Assembly: GCF_019635515.1 (NCBI RefSeq)
Contig: NZ_JAHBZI010000001.1
Location: 1,116,001 to 1,180,000, forward strand
From: Sphingomonas sp.
GTDB lineage: Bacteria > Pseudomonadota > Alphaproteobacteria > Sphingomonadales > Sphingomonadaceae
Direction of reading: 5' to 3'
Length of the DNA stretch: 64,000 bases
The notes beneath the pieces are model-generated. The model was given only the letters and a program-made list of their open reading frames with translations. It did no database searches and was not told where the DNA came from. How positions within the stretch are numbered: the first letter of the stretch is position 1; each line of letters opens with the position of its first letter. The position numbers were made by a program, and so were the translations under genes. This document shows positions 17,610 to 26,227 of the stretch, in pieces.

Positions 17610-19025
17610 ATGAATCAATCGGCGGAGAGGACCAATCTGGGCCTCGTCTTCGCCATCGTCGCGGTGGCGACGATCGGCGGCTTGCTGTTCGGCTATGACA
17701 GCGGCGCGGTGAACGGCACCCAGCCGGGCCTCACCGCCGCGTTCGGCCTCGACGATGCCAGTCTCGGCTTCACCGTCGGCTCGCTGCTGATCGGCTGCGT
17801 AATCGGCGCCTCGCTCGCTGGCGTCCTCGCCGACGCGATCGGCCGCCGCGCGGTGATGCGCCTCGCCGCCTTGCTGTTCCTCGGCGGCGCGCTGGTTCAG
17901 GGTTTCGCGCACGATCACACCCTCTTCGTCATCGCCCGCATCATCGGCGGCATGGCGGTCGGCGCGGCATCGGTGCTGTCTCCGGCGTACATCTCCGAAG
18001 TCGCTCCCGCCAATATCCGCGGGCGAATGACGACGGTGCAGCAGGTGATGATCATCACCGGCCTCACCGCCGCGTTCCTCGCCAATTACTATGTCACTTC
18101 GATCGCTGGGGTTTCGACCAACAAGATCTGGGCCGATATCGAGGCATGGCGCTGGATGTACCTGCTGCAGGCGGTACCGGCGGCGGTGTTCCTGATCGCG
18201 CTGTTCTTCATTCCGGAAAGCCCGCGCTACCTGGTGTCGAAGGGCCGCAACGAGGAAGCCAACGCCGTCCTTACCAACCTGTTCGGAGCTGGCGCTGCCG
18301 CCGCCAAGGTCGCCGAGATCCAGGCGACCTTCGCCAACGATCACCGTCCGCGCCTCAGCGATGTGCTGACTCCCAAGGGCGGCGCCGGCTTCCTCGGCGT
18401 CCGCAAGATCGTCTGGGTCGGCATCATGCTGGCGGTGTTCCAGCAGCTCGTCGGCATCAATGTTATTTTCTATTATGGCGCCACGCTGTGGCAGGCTGCC
18501 GGCTTCAGCGAGCAGGATTCGCTGATGATCAACATCGTATCGGGCGCGGTCTCGATCGCCGCCTGCTTCGTGACGATCGCGGTGATCGATAGGATCGGCC
18601 GCAAACCGCTGCTGCTGATCGGTTCGGTCGGCATGGCCGCGTCGCTCTTCGCGATGGTCTATGCCTTCAGCCAGGGTGGCATCGTCGACGGCAAGCTCAT
18701 GCTTCCGGACGACGCTGGCAAGATCGCGGTATGGGCCGCCAACATCTATGTGATCTTCTTCAACGTCAGCTGGGGCCCGGTGATGTGGGTGATGCTCGGC
18801 GAGATGTTCCCGAACCAGATCCGCGGCTCCTCGCTGGCGGTCGCTGGCTTCTTCCAATGGGCCGCCAACTACGCGATCGCCCAGGCCTTCCCGATCATGC
18901 TCGCCAAGATCGGCTTGGCGTACAGCTACAGCTTCTACGCGGTGTGCGCGGTGATCAGCTTCTTCCTGGTCGCCAAGTTCGTTCACGAGACCAAGGGCAA
19001 GGAACTGGAGGCGATGGAGGGGTGA
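17610..19025 (+). CDS. MFS sugar porter, xylose/glucose-proton symporter type
   Basis: A 471-residue inner-membrane transporter of the sugar porter family. Twelve hydrophobic segments are visible. Signature motifs are GYDSGAVNG after helix 1, ADAIGRRAVMR between helices 2 and 3, PESPRYLVSKGR before the central loop, QQLVGINVIFYYG in helix 7, DRIGRKPLL, and C-terminal HETKGKELE. AAGGAGGGG precedes ATG 17610, so TTG 17607 is not needed. The family includes XylE and GalP; with xylD directly downstream and the Weimberg genes nearby, xylose is the likely substrate. Operator 4 precedes it. Transcription into xylD would cross a palindromic repeat. Confidence 0.92.
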   Translation: MNQSAERTNLGLVFAIVAVATIGGLLFGYDSGAVNGTQPGLTAAFGLDDASLGFTVGSLLIGCVIGASLAGVLADAIGRRAVMRLAALLFLGGALVQGFAHDHTLFVIARIIGGMAVGAASVLSPAYISEVAPANIRGRMTTVQQVMIITGLTAAFLANYYVTSIAGVSTNKIWADIEAWRWMYLLQAVPAAVFLIALFFIPESPRYLVSKGRNEEANAVLTNLFGAGAAAAKVAEIQATFANDHRPRLSDVLTPKGGAGFLGVRKIVWVGIMLAVFQQLVGINVIFYYGATLWQAAGFSEQDSLMINIVSGAVSIAACFVTIAVIDRIGRKPLLLIGSVGMAASLFAMVYAFSQGGIVDGKLMLPDDAGKIAVWAANIYVIFFNVSWGPVMWVMLGEMFPNQIRGSSLAVAGFFQWAANYAIAQAFPIMLAKIGLAYSYSFYAVCAVISFFLVAKFVHETKGKELEAMEG

Positions 19026-19031
19026 CAATTC

Positions 19032-19163
19032 GATCCTCCCCGGCACGGGGAGGGGGACCGCCCGCGCAGCGGGTGGTGGAGGGGGTTCTCCCAATCGAGT
19101 CGCTTGTGGCTGGCCCCCCTCCACCAGCCTGCGGCTGGTCACCCTCCCCGTGCCGGGGAGGAT
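19032..19163. repeat. Long palindromic repeat, copy A
   Basis: A 132-bp imperfect palindrome starting GATCCTCCCCGGCACGGGGA and ending in its mirror image. It fills the porter-xylD gap. The right arm supplies GGGGAGGA 10 bp before the xylD ATG. It closely matches copy B at 42429-42560. Confidence 0.92.
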
Positions 19164-19172
19164 TGAGGTTCA

Positions 19173-20948
19173 ATGACCCGCACGCCCGCACGCCCGTTTC
19201 GCTCGCGCGAATGGTTCGCCGCTCCCGGCCGCAGCGACATGGCGGCGCTCTATCTCGAGCGCTTCATGAATTACGGCATCACCCCGGACGAGCTGCAATC
19301 GGGCAAGCCGATCATCGGCATCGCGCAGTCGGGCAGCGACATCGCGCCGTGCAACCGTATCCACCTCGAAACCGTCAAGCGCGCCCGCGAGGGCATCCTC
19401 GCGGCAGGCGGCGTACCGATGGAATTCCCGCTCCATCCGATCTTCGAGAATTGCAGGCGTCCGACCGCCGCGCTCGACCGCAACCTCGCCTATCTCGGCC
19501 TGGTCGAGATCCTCAACGGCTATCCGATCGACGCGGTGATCCTCACCACCGGCTGCGATAAGACCACGCCTTCGTCGCTGATGGCGGCGTCCACCGTCGA
19601 TATCCCGGCCATCGTCCTGTCGGGCGGACCGATGCTCGACGGCTGGCACGAAGGCGAGCTGGTCGGCTCGGGCACCGTGATCTGGCGGTCGCGCCGCAAG
19701 ATGGCGGCGGGCGAGATCGACGAAGCCGAATTCCTCCGCCGCGCCACCGATAGCGCGCCCTCGGCCGGCCATTGCAACACGATGGGCACCGCCTCGACGA
19801 TGAACAGCTTGGCCGAGGGCCTCGGCATGTCGCTGCCCGGCTGCGCGATGATCCCCGCGCCGTACCGCGAGCGCGGCCAGATGGCCTATGAGACCGGCAA
19901 GCGCATCGTCGACATGGCCTATGAGGATCTCCGCCCCTCGAAGATCCTGACCCGCCAGTCCTTCCTAAACGCGATCAACCTGCTGACCGCGATCGGCGGC
20001 TCGACCAACGCCCAGCCGCACCTCATCGCCATGGCCGCGCATGCCGGCATCGAGATCACCCCCGCCGACTGGATGCAGGGCTATGACCTGCCGCTGGTGG
20101 TCAACATGCAGCCCGCCGGCAAATATCTCTCCGAGCGCTTCCACCGCGCGGGCGGCATCCCCGCCGTCCTTACCGAGATGATCGCCGCCGGCCATATCGA
20201 CGGCAGCGTGATGACCTGCACTGGCAAGACCCTTGCCGAGAACGTCGCCGGCCGCACCGCTACCGACCGCGAGGTCATCTATCCGTACGACGCGCCTTTG
20301 ATGGAAAAGGCCGGCTTCCTCGTCCTCTCGGGCAACCTGTTCGATCAGGCGATCATGAAGACCAGCGTGATCTCCCCCGATTTCCGCGCCCGCTATCTCT
20401 CTCGTCCCGGCCAGGAAAATGTCTTCGAAGGCCGCGCCATCGTCTTCGACGGCTCCGATGATTACCACCACCGCATCAACGATCCCGCGCTGGCGATCGA
20501 CGCCAATTGCATCCTCGTCATCCGCGGTTCGGGTCCGCTCGGCTGGCCCGGCTCGGCCGAAGTCGTCAACATGCAGCCGCCCGATCACCTGATCCAGGCA
20601 GGCATCCTGTCGCTCCCAACGCTCGGTGACGGCCGCCAGTCGGGCACGTCGGACAGCCCCTCGATCCTCAATGCCTCGCCCGAAAGCGCGGCGGGCGGTG
20701 GATTGGCCTGGTTGCGCACCGGTGACATCATTCGCATCGATCTCAACGCGGGCACCTGCAACGCGCTGGTCGAGCCCGACGAGATTCAGCGCCGCAGGGG
20801 CGAACCCGCCCCGCCGATCCCCGACAGCCAGACGCCGTGGGAAGAGCTGTTCCGCGAAAAGACCAACCAGCTCGGTGAGGGCGGGGTGCTGGAATTCGCG
20901 CTCAAATACCGCAAGACCAGCGAGAAAGTCGCCCGCCACAATCACTGA
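19173..20948 (+). CDS. xylD: D-xylonate dehydratase (IlvD/Edd family)
   Basis: A 591-residue iron-sulfur dehydratase converting D-xylonate to 2-keto-3-deoxy-D-xylonate. Cluster cysteines are C60 (APCNRIHL), C127 (TTGCDKTTPS) and C200 (GHCNTMGTAST), as expected for the [2Fe-2S] pentonate dehydratases. Long segments (RFMNYGITP, HPIFENCRRPTAALDRNL, PTLGDGRQSG) match my memory of Caulobacter crescentus XylD, including the length. L-arabonate is a possible alternative or additional substrate. The ribosome site GGGGAGGA comes from the right arm of the repeat. With xylB, xylC and xylX it gives the oxidative xylose pathway; xylA is not in the window. Confidence 0.9.
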   Translation: MTRTPARPFRSREWFAAPGRSDMAALYLERFMNYGITPDELQSGKPIIGIAQSGSDIAPCNRIHLETVKRAREGILAAGGVPMEFPLHPIFENCRRPTAALDRNLAYLGLVEILNGYPIDAVILTTGCDKTTPSSLMAASTVDIPAIVLSGGPMLDGWHEGELVGSGTVIWRSRRKMAAGEIDEAEFLRRATDSAPSAGHCNTMGTASTMNSLAEGLGMSLPGCAMIPAPYRERGQMAYETGKRIVDMAYEDLRPSKILTRQSFLNAINLLTAIGGSTNAQPHLIAMAAHAGIEITPADWMQGYDLPLVVNMQPAGKYLSERFHRAGGIPAVLTEMIAAGHIDGSVMTCTGKTLAENVAGRTATDREVIYPYDAPLMEKAGFLVLSGNLFDQAIMKTSVISPDFRARYLSRPGQENVFEGRAIVFDGSDDYHHRINDPALAIDANCILVIRGSGPLGWPGSAEVVNMQPPDHLIQAGILSLPTLGDGRQSGTSDSPSILNASPESAAGGGLAWLRTGDIIRIDLNAGTCNALVEPDEIQRRRGEPAPPIPDSQTPWEELFREKTNQLGEGGVLEFALKYRKTSEKVARHNH

Positions 20949-20950
20949 GC

Positions 20951-21781
20951 TCAATGCATCGGGCGCACCTCGCCGACATATTCCCAGTCCGGATTGTCGC
21001 GCAGCCCGACATAGAGTTCCTCGGGCGTGACCGTATTCTGTTCGGCGTCGAAATAGCGCCGGCATTTTACGGCGTCGCAGGCGCTGTTGAGGCTGAACGC
21101 GACGAATTCCGAGCAGAACATCGCCGCGCGCTCTTTGTTGGCGAGGGCGTTACGGTCCTTCGCGGTCGGATCCTTGCGGGTGATGCGGTTGATCATGCCG
21201 TTGATGCCGTCGCCGCCCAGCGCGCCGCCCCATAGCGCGCCACCCAGCGAATAATCGACCTTGCCGACCGTGGCGAGCGCCGTCTCCACCGCATGCTGGG
21301 CGATATCGGCACGCTTCGGCCGGATCACATACCAGGCGTAGCGCCGGTTGTGCGCGCCGCCGATCTCGGTCAGTTCGACGCCGTTGGAGATCGATTCCGC
21401 CATGTCGCCCTCGACGGTCTTGCCATCGGCCGGCGTCACTCTGCGCTTGCCGGTGAAGATCGCCGCATGACCCAGTAGATAGGCAAAGGCGTAACGGTGG
21501 CGGTGCCCGCCGAACACCGCCTGGCCGGCCATGATCCCATAGCTTTTGAGATCGTCCCATTCGCGCCATGCGCCCTGCTTCACCATCACGTCGCCGGGGC
21601 GCAGCATCGATGGTGCCAGCGTCTTGCCGACCCGCGAGATGTCATAGTTCATCTCGCCGGTGACGAGGTGCTTGATGTCGTAGCCGCGCGAAATCGTGAA
21701 GCGCCATCCCGCCGTCGCCGCGGTGGCGCCGATCTTGATCGCGCCAACCGCACTTTCCTTCAAACCGCTCCAAAAGCCCAT
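20951..21781 (-). CDS. Permuted papain-fold (NlpC/P60-like, YiiX-type) hydrolase
   Basis: A 276-residue protein starting at ATG 21781, which has GGGAGG 8 bp upstream; the longer 21859 start lacks such support. Features of circularly permuted NlpC/P60-type cysteine hydrolases are LRPGDVMVKQG, a conserved histidine in LLGHAAIFTG, and the catalytic-type cysteine in AAMFCSEFVAFSLN. A glycine/alanine-rich stretch (YSLGGALWGGALGGDG) lies between. Such proteins cleave peptides, amides or lipid acyl groups; the substrate here is unknown. There is no signal peptide. It converges on xylD with a 2-bp gap. Confidence 0.75.
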   Translation of the reverse strand: MGFWSGLKESAVGAIKIGATAATAGWRFTISRGYDIKHLVTGEMNYDISRVGKTLAPSMLRPGDVMVKQGAWREWDDLKSYGIMAGQAVFGGHRHRYAFAYLLGHAAIFTGKRRVTPADGKTVEGDMAESISNGVELTEIGGAHNRRYAWYVIRPKRADIAQHAVETALATVGKVDYSLGGALWGGALGGDGINGMINRITRKDPTAKDRNALANKERAAMFCSEFVAFSLNSACDAVKCRRYFDAEQNTVTPEELYVGLRDNPDWEYVGEVRPMH

Positions 21782-22068
21782 AATGCCCTCCCGAAATCCG
21801 ATGATCGATGGACGCGACACGGAGGAGCACGCATGCGCGCTGCCGGGCGATGCTTTCACGAACGCCTACGGGAATGGAAAGCCAGCCATGGCCGAGATCG
21901 TGCCCCGGGCCCGATTCGTCCCCATGCGGAGGCTAACAAAGGCGAATCGGACACAGCAATAGATGCGCACGGACGCAAGTATCTGAGATTTAAGGGTGCA
22001 TCCACATCGGTTGATTCCGTGGTGGCCGCGGTCGGGCGGGGCAGGGCGGCGCGCTTCCTCGCGCCGGC
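21782..22068. other. Intergenic stretch, no gene recognised
   Basis: This 287-bp stretch lies between the papain-fold gene start and the MarR stop. It should hold the promoter of the former. I see no convincing ORF, RNA gene or repeat in it. Confidence 0.6.
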
Positions 22069-22518
22069 CTAGCCTTCGGCGTCGCGGCGCATGTCGATCA
22101 ACGCCGCCAGCGCTTCGCGGGCATGCTGCACCTTGTCGGCGCCGATCCGCGCGGTCAGTTCCGCGTCGATCGCTTCGCGCGCCGCGGCCTGCGTTTCGGC
22201 TGCGGCGCGGCCCCGCTCGGTGAGCGTCACGGTCAGCCGGCGGCGGTCCTCGGGATCGACCTCGCGTACCAGATAGCCGCGCAGCACCAGCGCATCGACC
22301 AATTGCCCCGCCGCCTGCTTGGTCACCCGCAGCTCGCGGACGATCTGCGAAAGCGGCGTCTCGCCCCAGGCAAGCGCGCCGATCACGTACAGCCCGTTGC
22401 CGGGGATGTCGTCATAACCACCCTCCGCCAGCGCCTTGCGCATCGCCACGCCATAGGTGGTGCGGGCGTGGCGCAGCAGCGCGGGCAGGGCGACTTCGTC
22501 AAGGCGGGTATCGGTCAT
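22069..22518 (-). CDS. MarR-family transcriptional regulator
   Basis: A 149-residue winged-helix regulator. The recognition region is PLSQIVRELRVTKQAAGQLVDALVLRGYLVREVDPEDRRRLTVTLTERG, with the DxRRR wing typical of MarR. N- and C-terminal helices should form the dimer interface. Its promoter (22525-22552) overlaps a TTGAC-T-GTCAA palindrome, which suggests autoregulation. No obvious cognate target lies beside it, so the ligand and regulon are unknown. It sits between the papain-fold hydrolase and xylC. Confidence 0.9.
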   Translation of the reverse strand: MTDTRLDEVALPALLRHARTTYGVAMRKALAEGGYDDIPGNGLYVIGALAWGETPLSQIVRELRVTKQAAGQLVDALVLRGYLVREVDPEDRRRLTVTLTERGRAAAETQAAAREAIDAELTARIGADKVQHAREALAALIDMRRDAEG

Positions 22519-22524
22519 GCGGGT

Positions 22525-22552
22525 AAATTAGCGTTACGAAATTGACTGTCAA
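22525..22552 (-). promoter_or_regulatory. Sigma-70 promoter with palindromic operator for marR
   Basis: On the minus strand TTGACA (22552-22547), a 16-bp spacer and TAATTT (22530-22525) form a sigma-70-like promoter. The palindrome TTGACTGTCAA (22542-22552) covers the -35 box, and a second GTTGAC lies at 22558-22563. Confidence 0.55.
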
Positions 22553-22640
22553 GTAAGTTGACTATTGATGGGCATGAACCAGCGGCCGCTTCCATCGGCG
22601 TCTAGCTAAACGGAGAAGGGGATTGAAACCGCGTCCGTGC

Positions 22641-23528
22641 CTAGAGGCCTTCGCGCACCAGCACGCCCGCTTGGCCGGGAACGCTTACCTCGAAGCGGAA
22701 CAGATCGCCCGCGCCCGGCATCGCGGCACGTTCCTCCGCCGACAGATGCTTCGCCGCCGTGGTCGCATACACCGTCTTCAGCTCAGGCCCGCCAAACGCG
22801 ATCTTGGTGATCGCGTCGACGGGGAAGTGGACGGTTTCGAGCAGCTCGCCGCCTGGCGAATAGCGCCGCACCGCCGAGCCCTTGTAGAGTCCCACCCACA
22901 CACAGCCTTCGCTGTCCACGGTCGGGCCGTCGGGATAACCCTCGCGGTTCGGAATGCGCGCGAACTCGCGGCGGTTGGTCAGGTTGCCTTCGGCGTCGAG
23001 ATCGCAGGCGAAGATCACGCCGCCCAGCGTATTGATATGGTAGAGCGTGCACCCGTCAGGACTTACCGCCGGGCCGTTGGTGATCGATACCAGAGGACTG
23101 GAGGCGACGCAGCTCCCATCCGCCGCCAGCCGGTAGATCGCGCCGCTATCCGCCACCTCGGCATCGTCCATCGTCCCGAACCATAGCCGCCCGGACGGAT
23201 CCACGGTCGCATCGTTCAAGCGATTGCCCGGCAATTGCGGCTCGGGATCGATCATCGGCGTGAAGCTGCCATCCGCAGGATCGAACCGCGCCAGCCCGGT
23301 CTTCAGGCCCGCGACAAACCCGCCGCCCGCGATCGGCGCGACGAACCCGACCTGATCGGGCGCATCCCAGCTGCGCTTCGCGCCGCTGGCGGGATCGTAG
23401 CGATGGACCTTGCGCCCCTTGATATCGACGAACCACAACGCCGCGTCGCGCTCGACCCAGACCGGCCCTTCGAGCAATGGCGCCCCGAGCTGCCAGACGC
23501 TGACCGGCTCGCCAAGCGCGACGGTCAT
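22641..23528 (-). CDS. xylC: SMP-30/gluconolactonase family xylonolactonase
   Basis: A 295-residue six-bladed beta-propeller lactonase. The metal-binding residues of the SMP-30 family are recognisable in LLEGPVW (Glu), GNRLNDATVD (Asn) and ITNGPAVSPDG (Asn/Asp). It would hydrolyse D-xylono-lactone to D-xylonate, the step between xylB and xylD. Its ATG overlaps the xylB stop (ATGA on the minus strand), giving the order xylX-xylB-xylC. Gluconolactone or arabinonolactone could also be substrates; context favours xylonolactone. Confidence 0.87.
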   Translation of the reverse strand: MTVALGEPVSVWQLGAPLLEGPVWVERDAALWFVDIKGRKVHRYDPASGAKRSWDAPDQVGFVAPIAGGGFVAGLKTGLARFDPADGSFTPMIDPEPQLPGNRLNDATVDPSGRLWFGTMDDAEVADSGAIYRLAADGSCVASSPLVSITNGPAVSPDGCTLYHINTLGGVIFACDLDAEGNLTNRREFARIPNREGYPDGPTVDSEGCVWVGLYKGSAVRRYSPGGELLETVHFPVDAITKIAFGGPELKTVYATTAAKHLSAEERAAMPGAGDLFRFEVSVPGQAGVLVREGL

Positions 23529-24313
23529 CAGCGCCAGCCCGCGTCCACGAAGAACTCATGACCGGTGATCAGCCGCGCATCGTCGCTGGCCAGGAACAGC
23601 GCCATCGCCGCGATATCGTCCGGCACCAGCCGCCCCTTCAGGCATTGCGCCTTGACGATCTCGGCCTCACCCTCGGGCGTGTACCATTGGAGCTGGCGTG
23701 GGGTGCGGACATTGCCCGGCACGATGCACACCGAACGGATGCCATCCGGCCCCAGCTCGCGCGCGAAGCTGCGCGTCAGCCCTTCGATTGCCGCCTTGCT
23801 CGTCTGATAGAGCGTCAACCCCTCGAGGGCGAGATGCCAACTGATCGAGCCGAGATTGACGATCACGCCCGCGCCCCTGGCCTTCATCCCCGGGATCACC
23901 GCCTGCGCCACGAAGAACAGATGCTTGAGGTTGGTATTGATCCTATTGTCCCAATATTCCTCGGTCACCTGCTCGATGGTGTGGCGATCGTCGTTCGCGG
24001 CGTTGTTGATCAGCACGTCGAATGCGCCATTTTCGTCGATCAGCTTCGCGATCTGCGCCTGCACCGTCTTGATGTCGGTCAGGTCACAATGCTTGAAGGT
24101 CACAGCCCCGCCGCTCAGGTTGGAGACCAGCGCCTCCGAATCCTCCCGGGCGATGTCGAAGAAGGTGACGTCGGCGCCTTGGCGCACAAATCCCTCGACC
24201 ATCCCGGCGCCGATCCCGGAACCGCCTCCGGTGATCAGCACGCGCTTGCCCTTCAGGCTCGGATAGATCGCCCTCTGGTCGCGGGTCTTGGTCGTGGGGT
24301 CGGCTTCAGACAT
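23528..24313 (-). CDS. xylB: NAD-dependent D-xylose 1-dehydrogenase (SDR)
   Basis: A 261-residue short-chain dehydrogenase. The Rossmann glycine motif is TGGGSGIGAG, followed by NNAAND (NNAG variant), active-site Ser in LGSISWHL, and YQTSK (YxxxK). C-terminal GHEFFVDAGWR closes the fold. The segments AIYPSLKGKRV, WYTPEGEAEIV and AQCLKGR match my memory of Caulobacter XylB, which oxidises D-xylose to xylonolactone with NAD. It lies between xylX and xylC on one transcript, 39 bp after the xylX stop. Confidence 0.9.
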   Translation of the reverse strand: MSEADPTTKTRDQRAIYPSLKGKRVLITGGGSGIGAGMVEGFVRQGADVTFFDIAREDSEALVSNLSGGAVTFKHCDLTDIKTVQAQIAKLIDENGAFDVLINNAANDDRHTIEQVTEEYWDNRINTNLKHLFFVAQAVIPGMKARGAGVIVNLGSISWHLALEGLTLYQTSKAAIEGLTRSFARELGPDGIRSVCIVPGNVRTPRQLQWYTPEGEAEIVKAQCLKGRLVPDDIAAMALFLASDDARLITGHEFFVDAGWR

Positions 24314-24352
24314 GGAAAGGAGTTACCTTGGAAAAAGGGAGCACCGGCGCGG

Positions 24353-25474
24353 TCACAGCAGGCCGCGCCCGGAAAGGTTGCGCATCAGATCGCGGATGCC
24401 GAACTCCCAGGGGGGAGCGGCCTTGGAGGTCGTTACACGGTTGGTCAGGCTGCCGAGCTTCGGCGTGGAGATGGTGACGCGGTCACCCTCCTTATGCGTG
24501 AAGCCGCGGCCGGGATGGTCGCGGTCCTGGATCGGCGCGAACAGCGTGCCGCAGAACAGCGCGAAACCGTCGGGATATTGATGCTCGCTCATCGTCTGGC
24601 GCACGAGATCGGCGGGATCGCGGCTGATCTCGCTCATCTTGTTGGTGCCTTCGAGGCGATAATTGTCCGTGCCCTCGATCACCAGGTCGATGGTCGCGGC
24701 GCGGACATCGTCGAGCGTGAAATGCTCGTCGAACAGCCGGATGAACGGCCCCAGCGCGGTCGATGCGTTATTGTCCTTGGCCTTGCCGAGCAGCAGCGCC
24801 GAGCGGCCCTCGATATCGCGCAGATTGACGTCGTTGCCGAGCGTCGCGCCGACGATCTCGCCGGCCCGCGTCACGATCAGCACCACTTCGGGTTCGGGAT
24901 TGTTCCAGTCGCTGTTGGTGCGAACGCCGACATCGGCGCCCCAGCCGACCGCGGACAGCACCGGACCCTTGGTGAACACTTCGGCATCCGGACCGATCGC
25001 CACTTCCAGATATTGCGACCACATGCCGGCATCGATCAGCGCCGCCTTGAGCGTCGCCGCCTCTTCGCTGCCGGGCACGACCGAGCGGATCGAGCCGACC
25101 TTGGCCTCCAGTTCGCCGCGAATTTCGTTGGCCCGCGCGGAATCGCCACGCGCGCGCTCCTCGATCACGCGCTCGATCGCCGAGACCGCGAAAGTGACTC
25201 CGCACGCCTTGATACACTGGAGATCGACCGGCGCGAGCAGCCTCGGGCCGTCCTCGCCACCGATCGCCTCCACGCCGCAGATGCGCTCACCGGCGATCGT
25301 CGCCGCGTCGCCGCGCTCGAGCAGGTCGGCAACCGTTGGGGCGGAGCGCGAGACATCGAACAGATCGCCGCCGCGCAGCACGACGGGGCTGGGCCCGGCA
25401 TCCGTCTGGATGCGGCCTATCAGAATTGCCTGCGAATGATCCGCAGGCAGAATATCCGCCGGAGACGCCTTCAA
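24353..25474 (-). CDS. xylX: 2-keto-3-deoxy-D-xylonate dehydratase (FAH family)
   Basis: A 373-residue fumarylacetoacetate-hydrolase-fold enzyme. Metal-binding acids lie in WNNPEPEVVLIV, followed by GNDVNLRDIEGRSALLLGKAKDNN and a C-terminal PWEFGIRDLMRNLSGRGLL. In Caulobacter the corresponding XylX dehydrates 2-keto-3-deoxyxylonate to 2-oxoglutarate semialdehyde. The start is TTG at 25474, since no in-frame ATG fits; AGAGGAAG lies just upstream. It leads the xylX-xylB-xylC operon, with operator 5 at 23 bp. The enzyme for the last step (xylA, semialdehyde dehydrogenase) is not in the window. Confidence 0.87.
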   Translation of the reverse strand: MKASPADILPADHSQAILIGRIQTDAGPSPVVLRGGDLFDVSRSAPTVADLLERGDAATIAGERICGVEAIGGEDGPRLLAPVDLQCIKACGVTFAVSAIERVIEERARGDSARANEIRGELEAKVGSIRSVVPGSEEAATLKAALIDAGMWSQYLEVAIGPDAEVFTKGPVLSAVGWGADVGVRTNSDWNNPEPEVVLIVTRAGEIVGATLGNDVNLRDIEGRSALLLGKAKDNNASTALGPFIRLFDEHFTLDDVRAATIDLVIEGTDNYRLEGTNKMSEISRDPADLVRQTMSEHQYPDGFALFCGTLFAPIQDRDHPGRGFTHKEGDRVTISTPKLGSLTNRVTTSKAAPPWEFGIRDLMRNLSGRGLL

Positions 25475-25496
25475 CTTCCTCTGCCCACCCGTTCTT

Positions 25497-25510
25497 TGAT
25501 AGCGCTACCA
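25497..25510. promoter_or_regulatory. LacI-type operator 5, xylXBC
   Basis: TGATAGCGCTACCA, palindromic around AGCGCT, 23 bp upstream of the xylX start; the same distance as operator 1 from its gene. Confidence 0.8.
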
Positions 25511-25558
25511 TGTGCTTTGGCACCGCGCTTCTGTCAAGCGTCGTGAGGGCTCGCAGAC

Positions 25559-26227
25559 TTAGCGAATTGCGCCGATATGCGCGATGATTTCGCCGACGAT
25601 CGCGTCGCGGGGGCGCATCGCGCCGTCCTCGCTGGCGCGGATGATCTGCCAGGGGCCTAGCAGATCGGCGGCGACGATCGCTTCGTAATTGCCGCGCACG
25701 CGCTGCTGGAGCGCGACATCGGCCTCATATTCGTCATAGCTTTTGGCGGTGTAGCTGCGCTCGGCCTTTTGCAGGATCATCGCCTTGGCGAGATCCCATG
25801 GCGTATCGAGATAGATAGACAGCGCCGGCCGGGGCAGGGCGAACTGTCCGGTCTCTAGCGCCAGGATCCATTCCATCAGCGCCCGCGATTCTTCGGGCGG
25901 CACGCGCGCGCCCTGATAGGCCATGTTCGACGCGACATAGCGGTCGAAGATCACCACGTCGTTCGCCGCCACCGCGTCCAGGATCGCGCCGCGCCATTCG
26001 AACCGGTCGAGCGCGTAAAGCGTCGCGGCGGCGTGCGGCGTCACCGGCACGCTCATGTCCCCGGCCATGTAGCGGCCGATCGTCACTCCCGCGACGGTCT
26101 CGCCATAGCGGGGAAAGCCGATCACCTCCGCCCTGCGCCCCGCCGCGTTGAGCGCTTCGCGCAAGCCGTTGGCAGCGGTGTTCTTGCCGACGCCGTCGGC
26201 GCCTTCGATCGCGACGATTATCCCCAT
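25559..26227 (-). CDS. Thymidylate kinase-like P-loop kinase
   Basis: A 222-residue nucleotide kinase. The P-loop is GADGVGKNT (the usual Ser or Arg before Thr is Asn), followed by a lid region and DRYVASNMAYQGA, the dTMP-kinase nucleoside-binding motif. FPRYGET also fits the family. It phosphorylates dTMP or a related nucleotide. It lies outside the holB context usual for the housekeeping gene, so it may be a second copy or a variant with altered specificity. It is divergent from a small unknown gene with overlapping starts. Confidence 0.8.
   Translation of the reverse strand: MGIIVAIEGADGVGKNTAANGLREALNAAGRRAEVIGFPRYGETVAGVTIGRYMAGDMSVPVTPHAAATLYALDRFEWRGAILDAVAANDVVIFDRYVASNMAYQGARVPPEESRALMEWILALETGQFALPRPALSIYLDTPWDLAKAMILQKAERSYTAKSYDEYEADVALQQRVRGNYEAIVAADLLGPWQIIRASEDGAMRPRDAIVGEIIAHIGAIR

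Noticed and set aside
17433-19142. 569-residue ORF on the minus strand
   Set aside because: It is antisense to the sugar porter; the composition is charged and repetitive with no recognisable fold.
23558-25546. 662-residue ORF on the plus strand
   Set aside because: It runs antisense through xylB and xylX, both well-supported enzymes.
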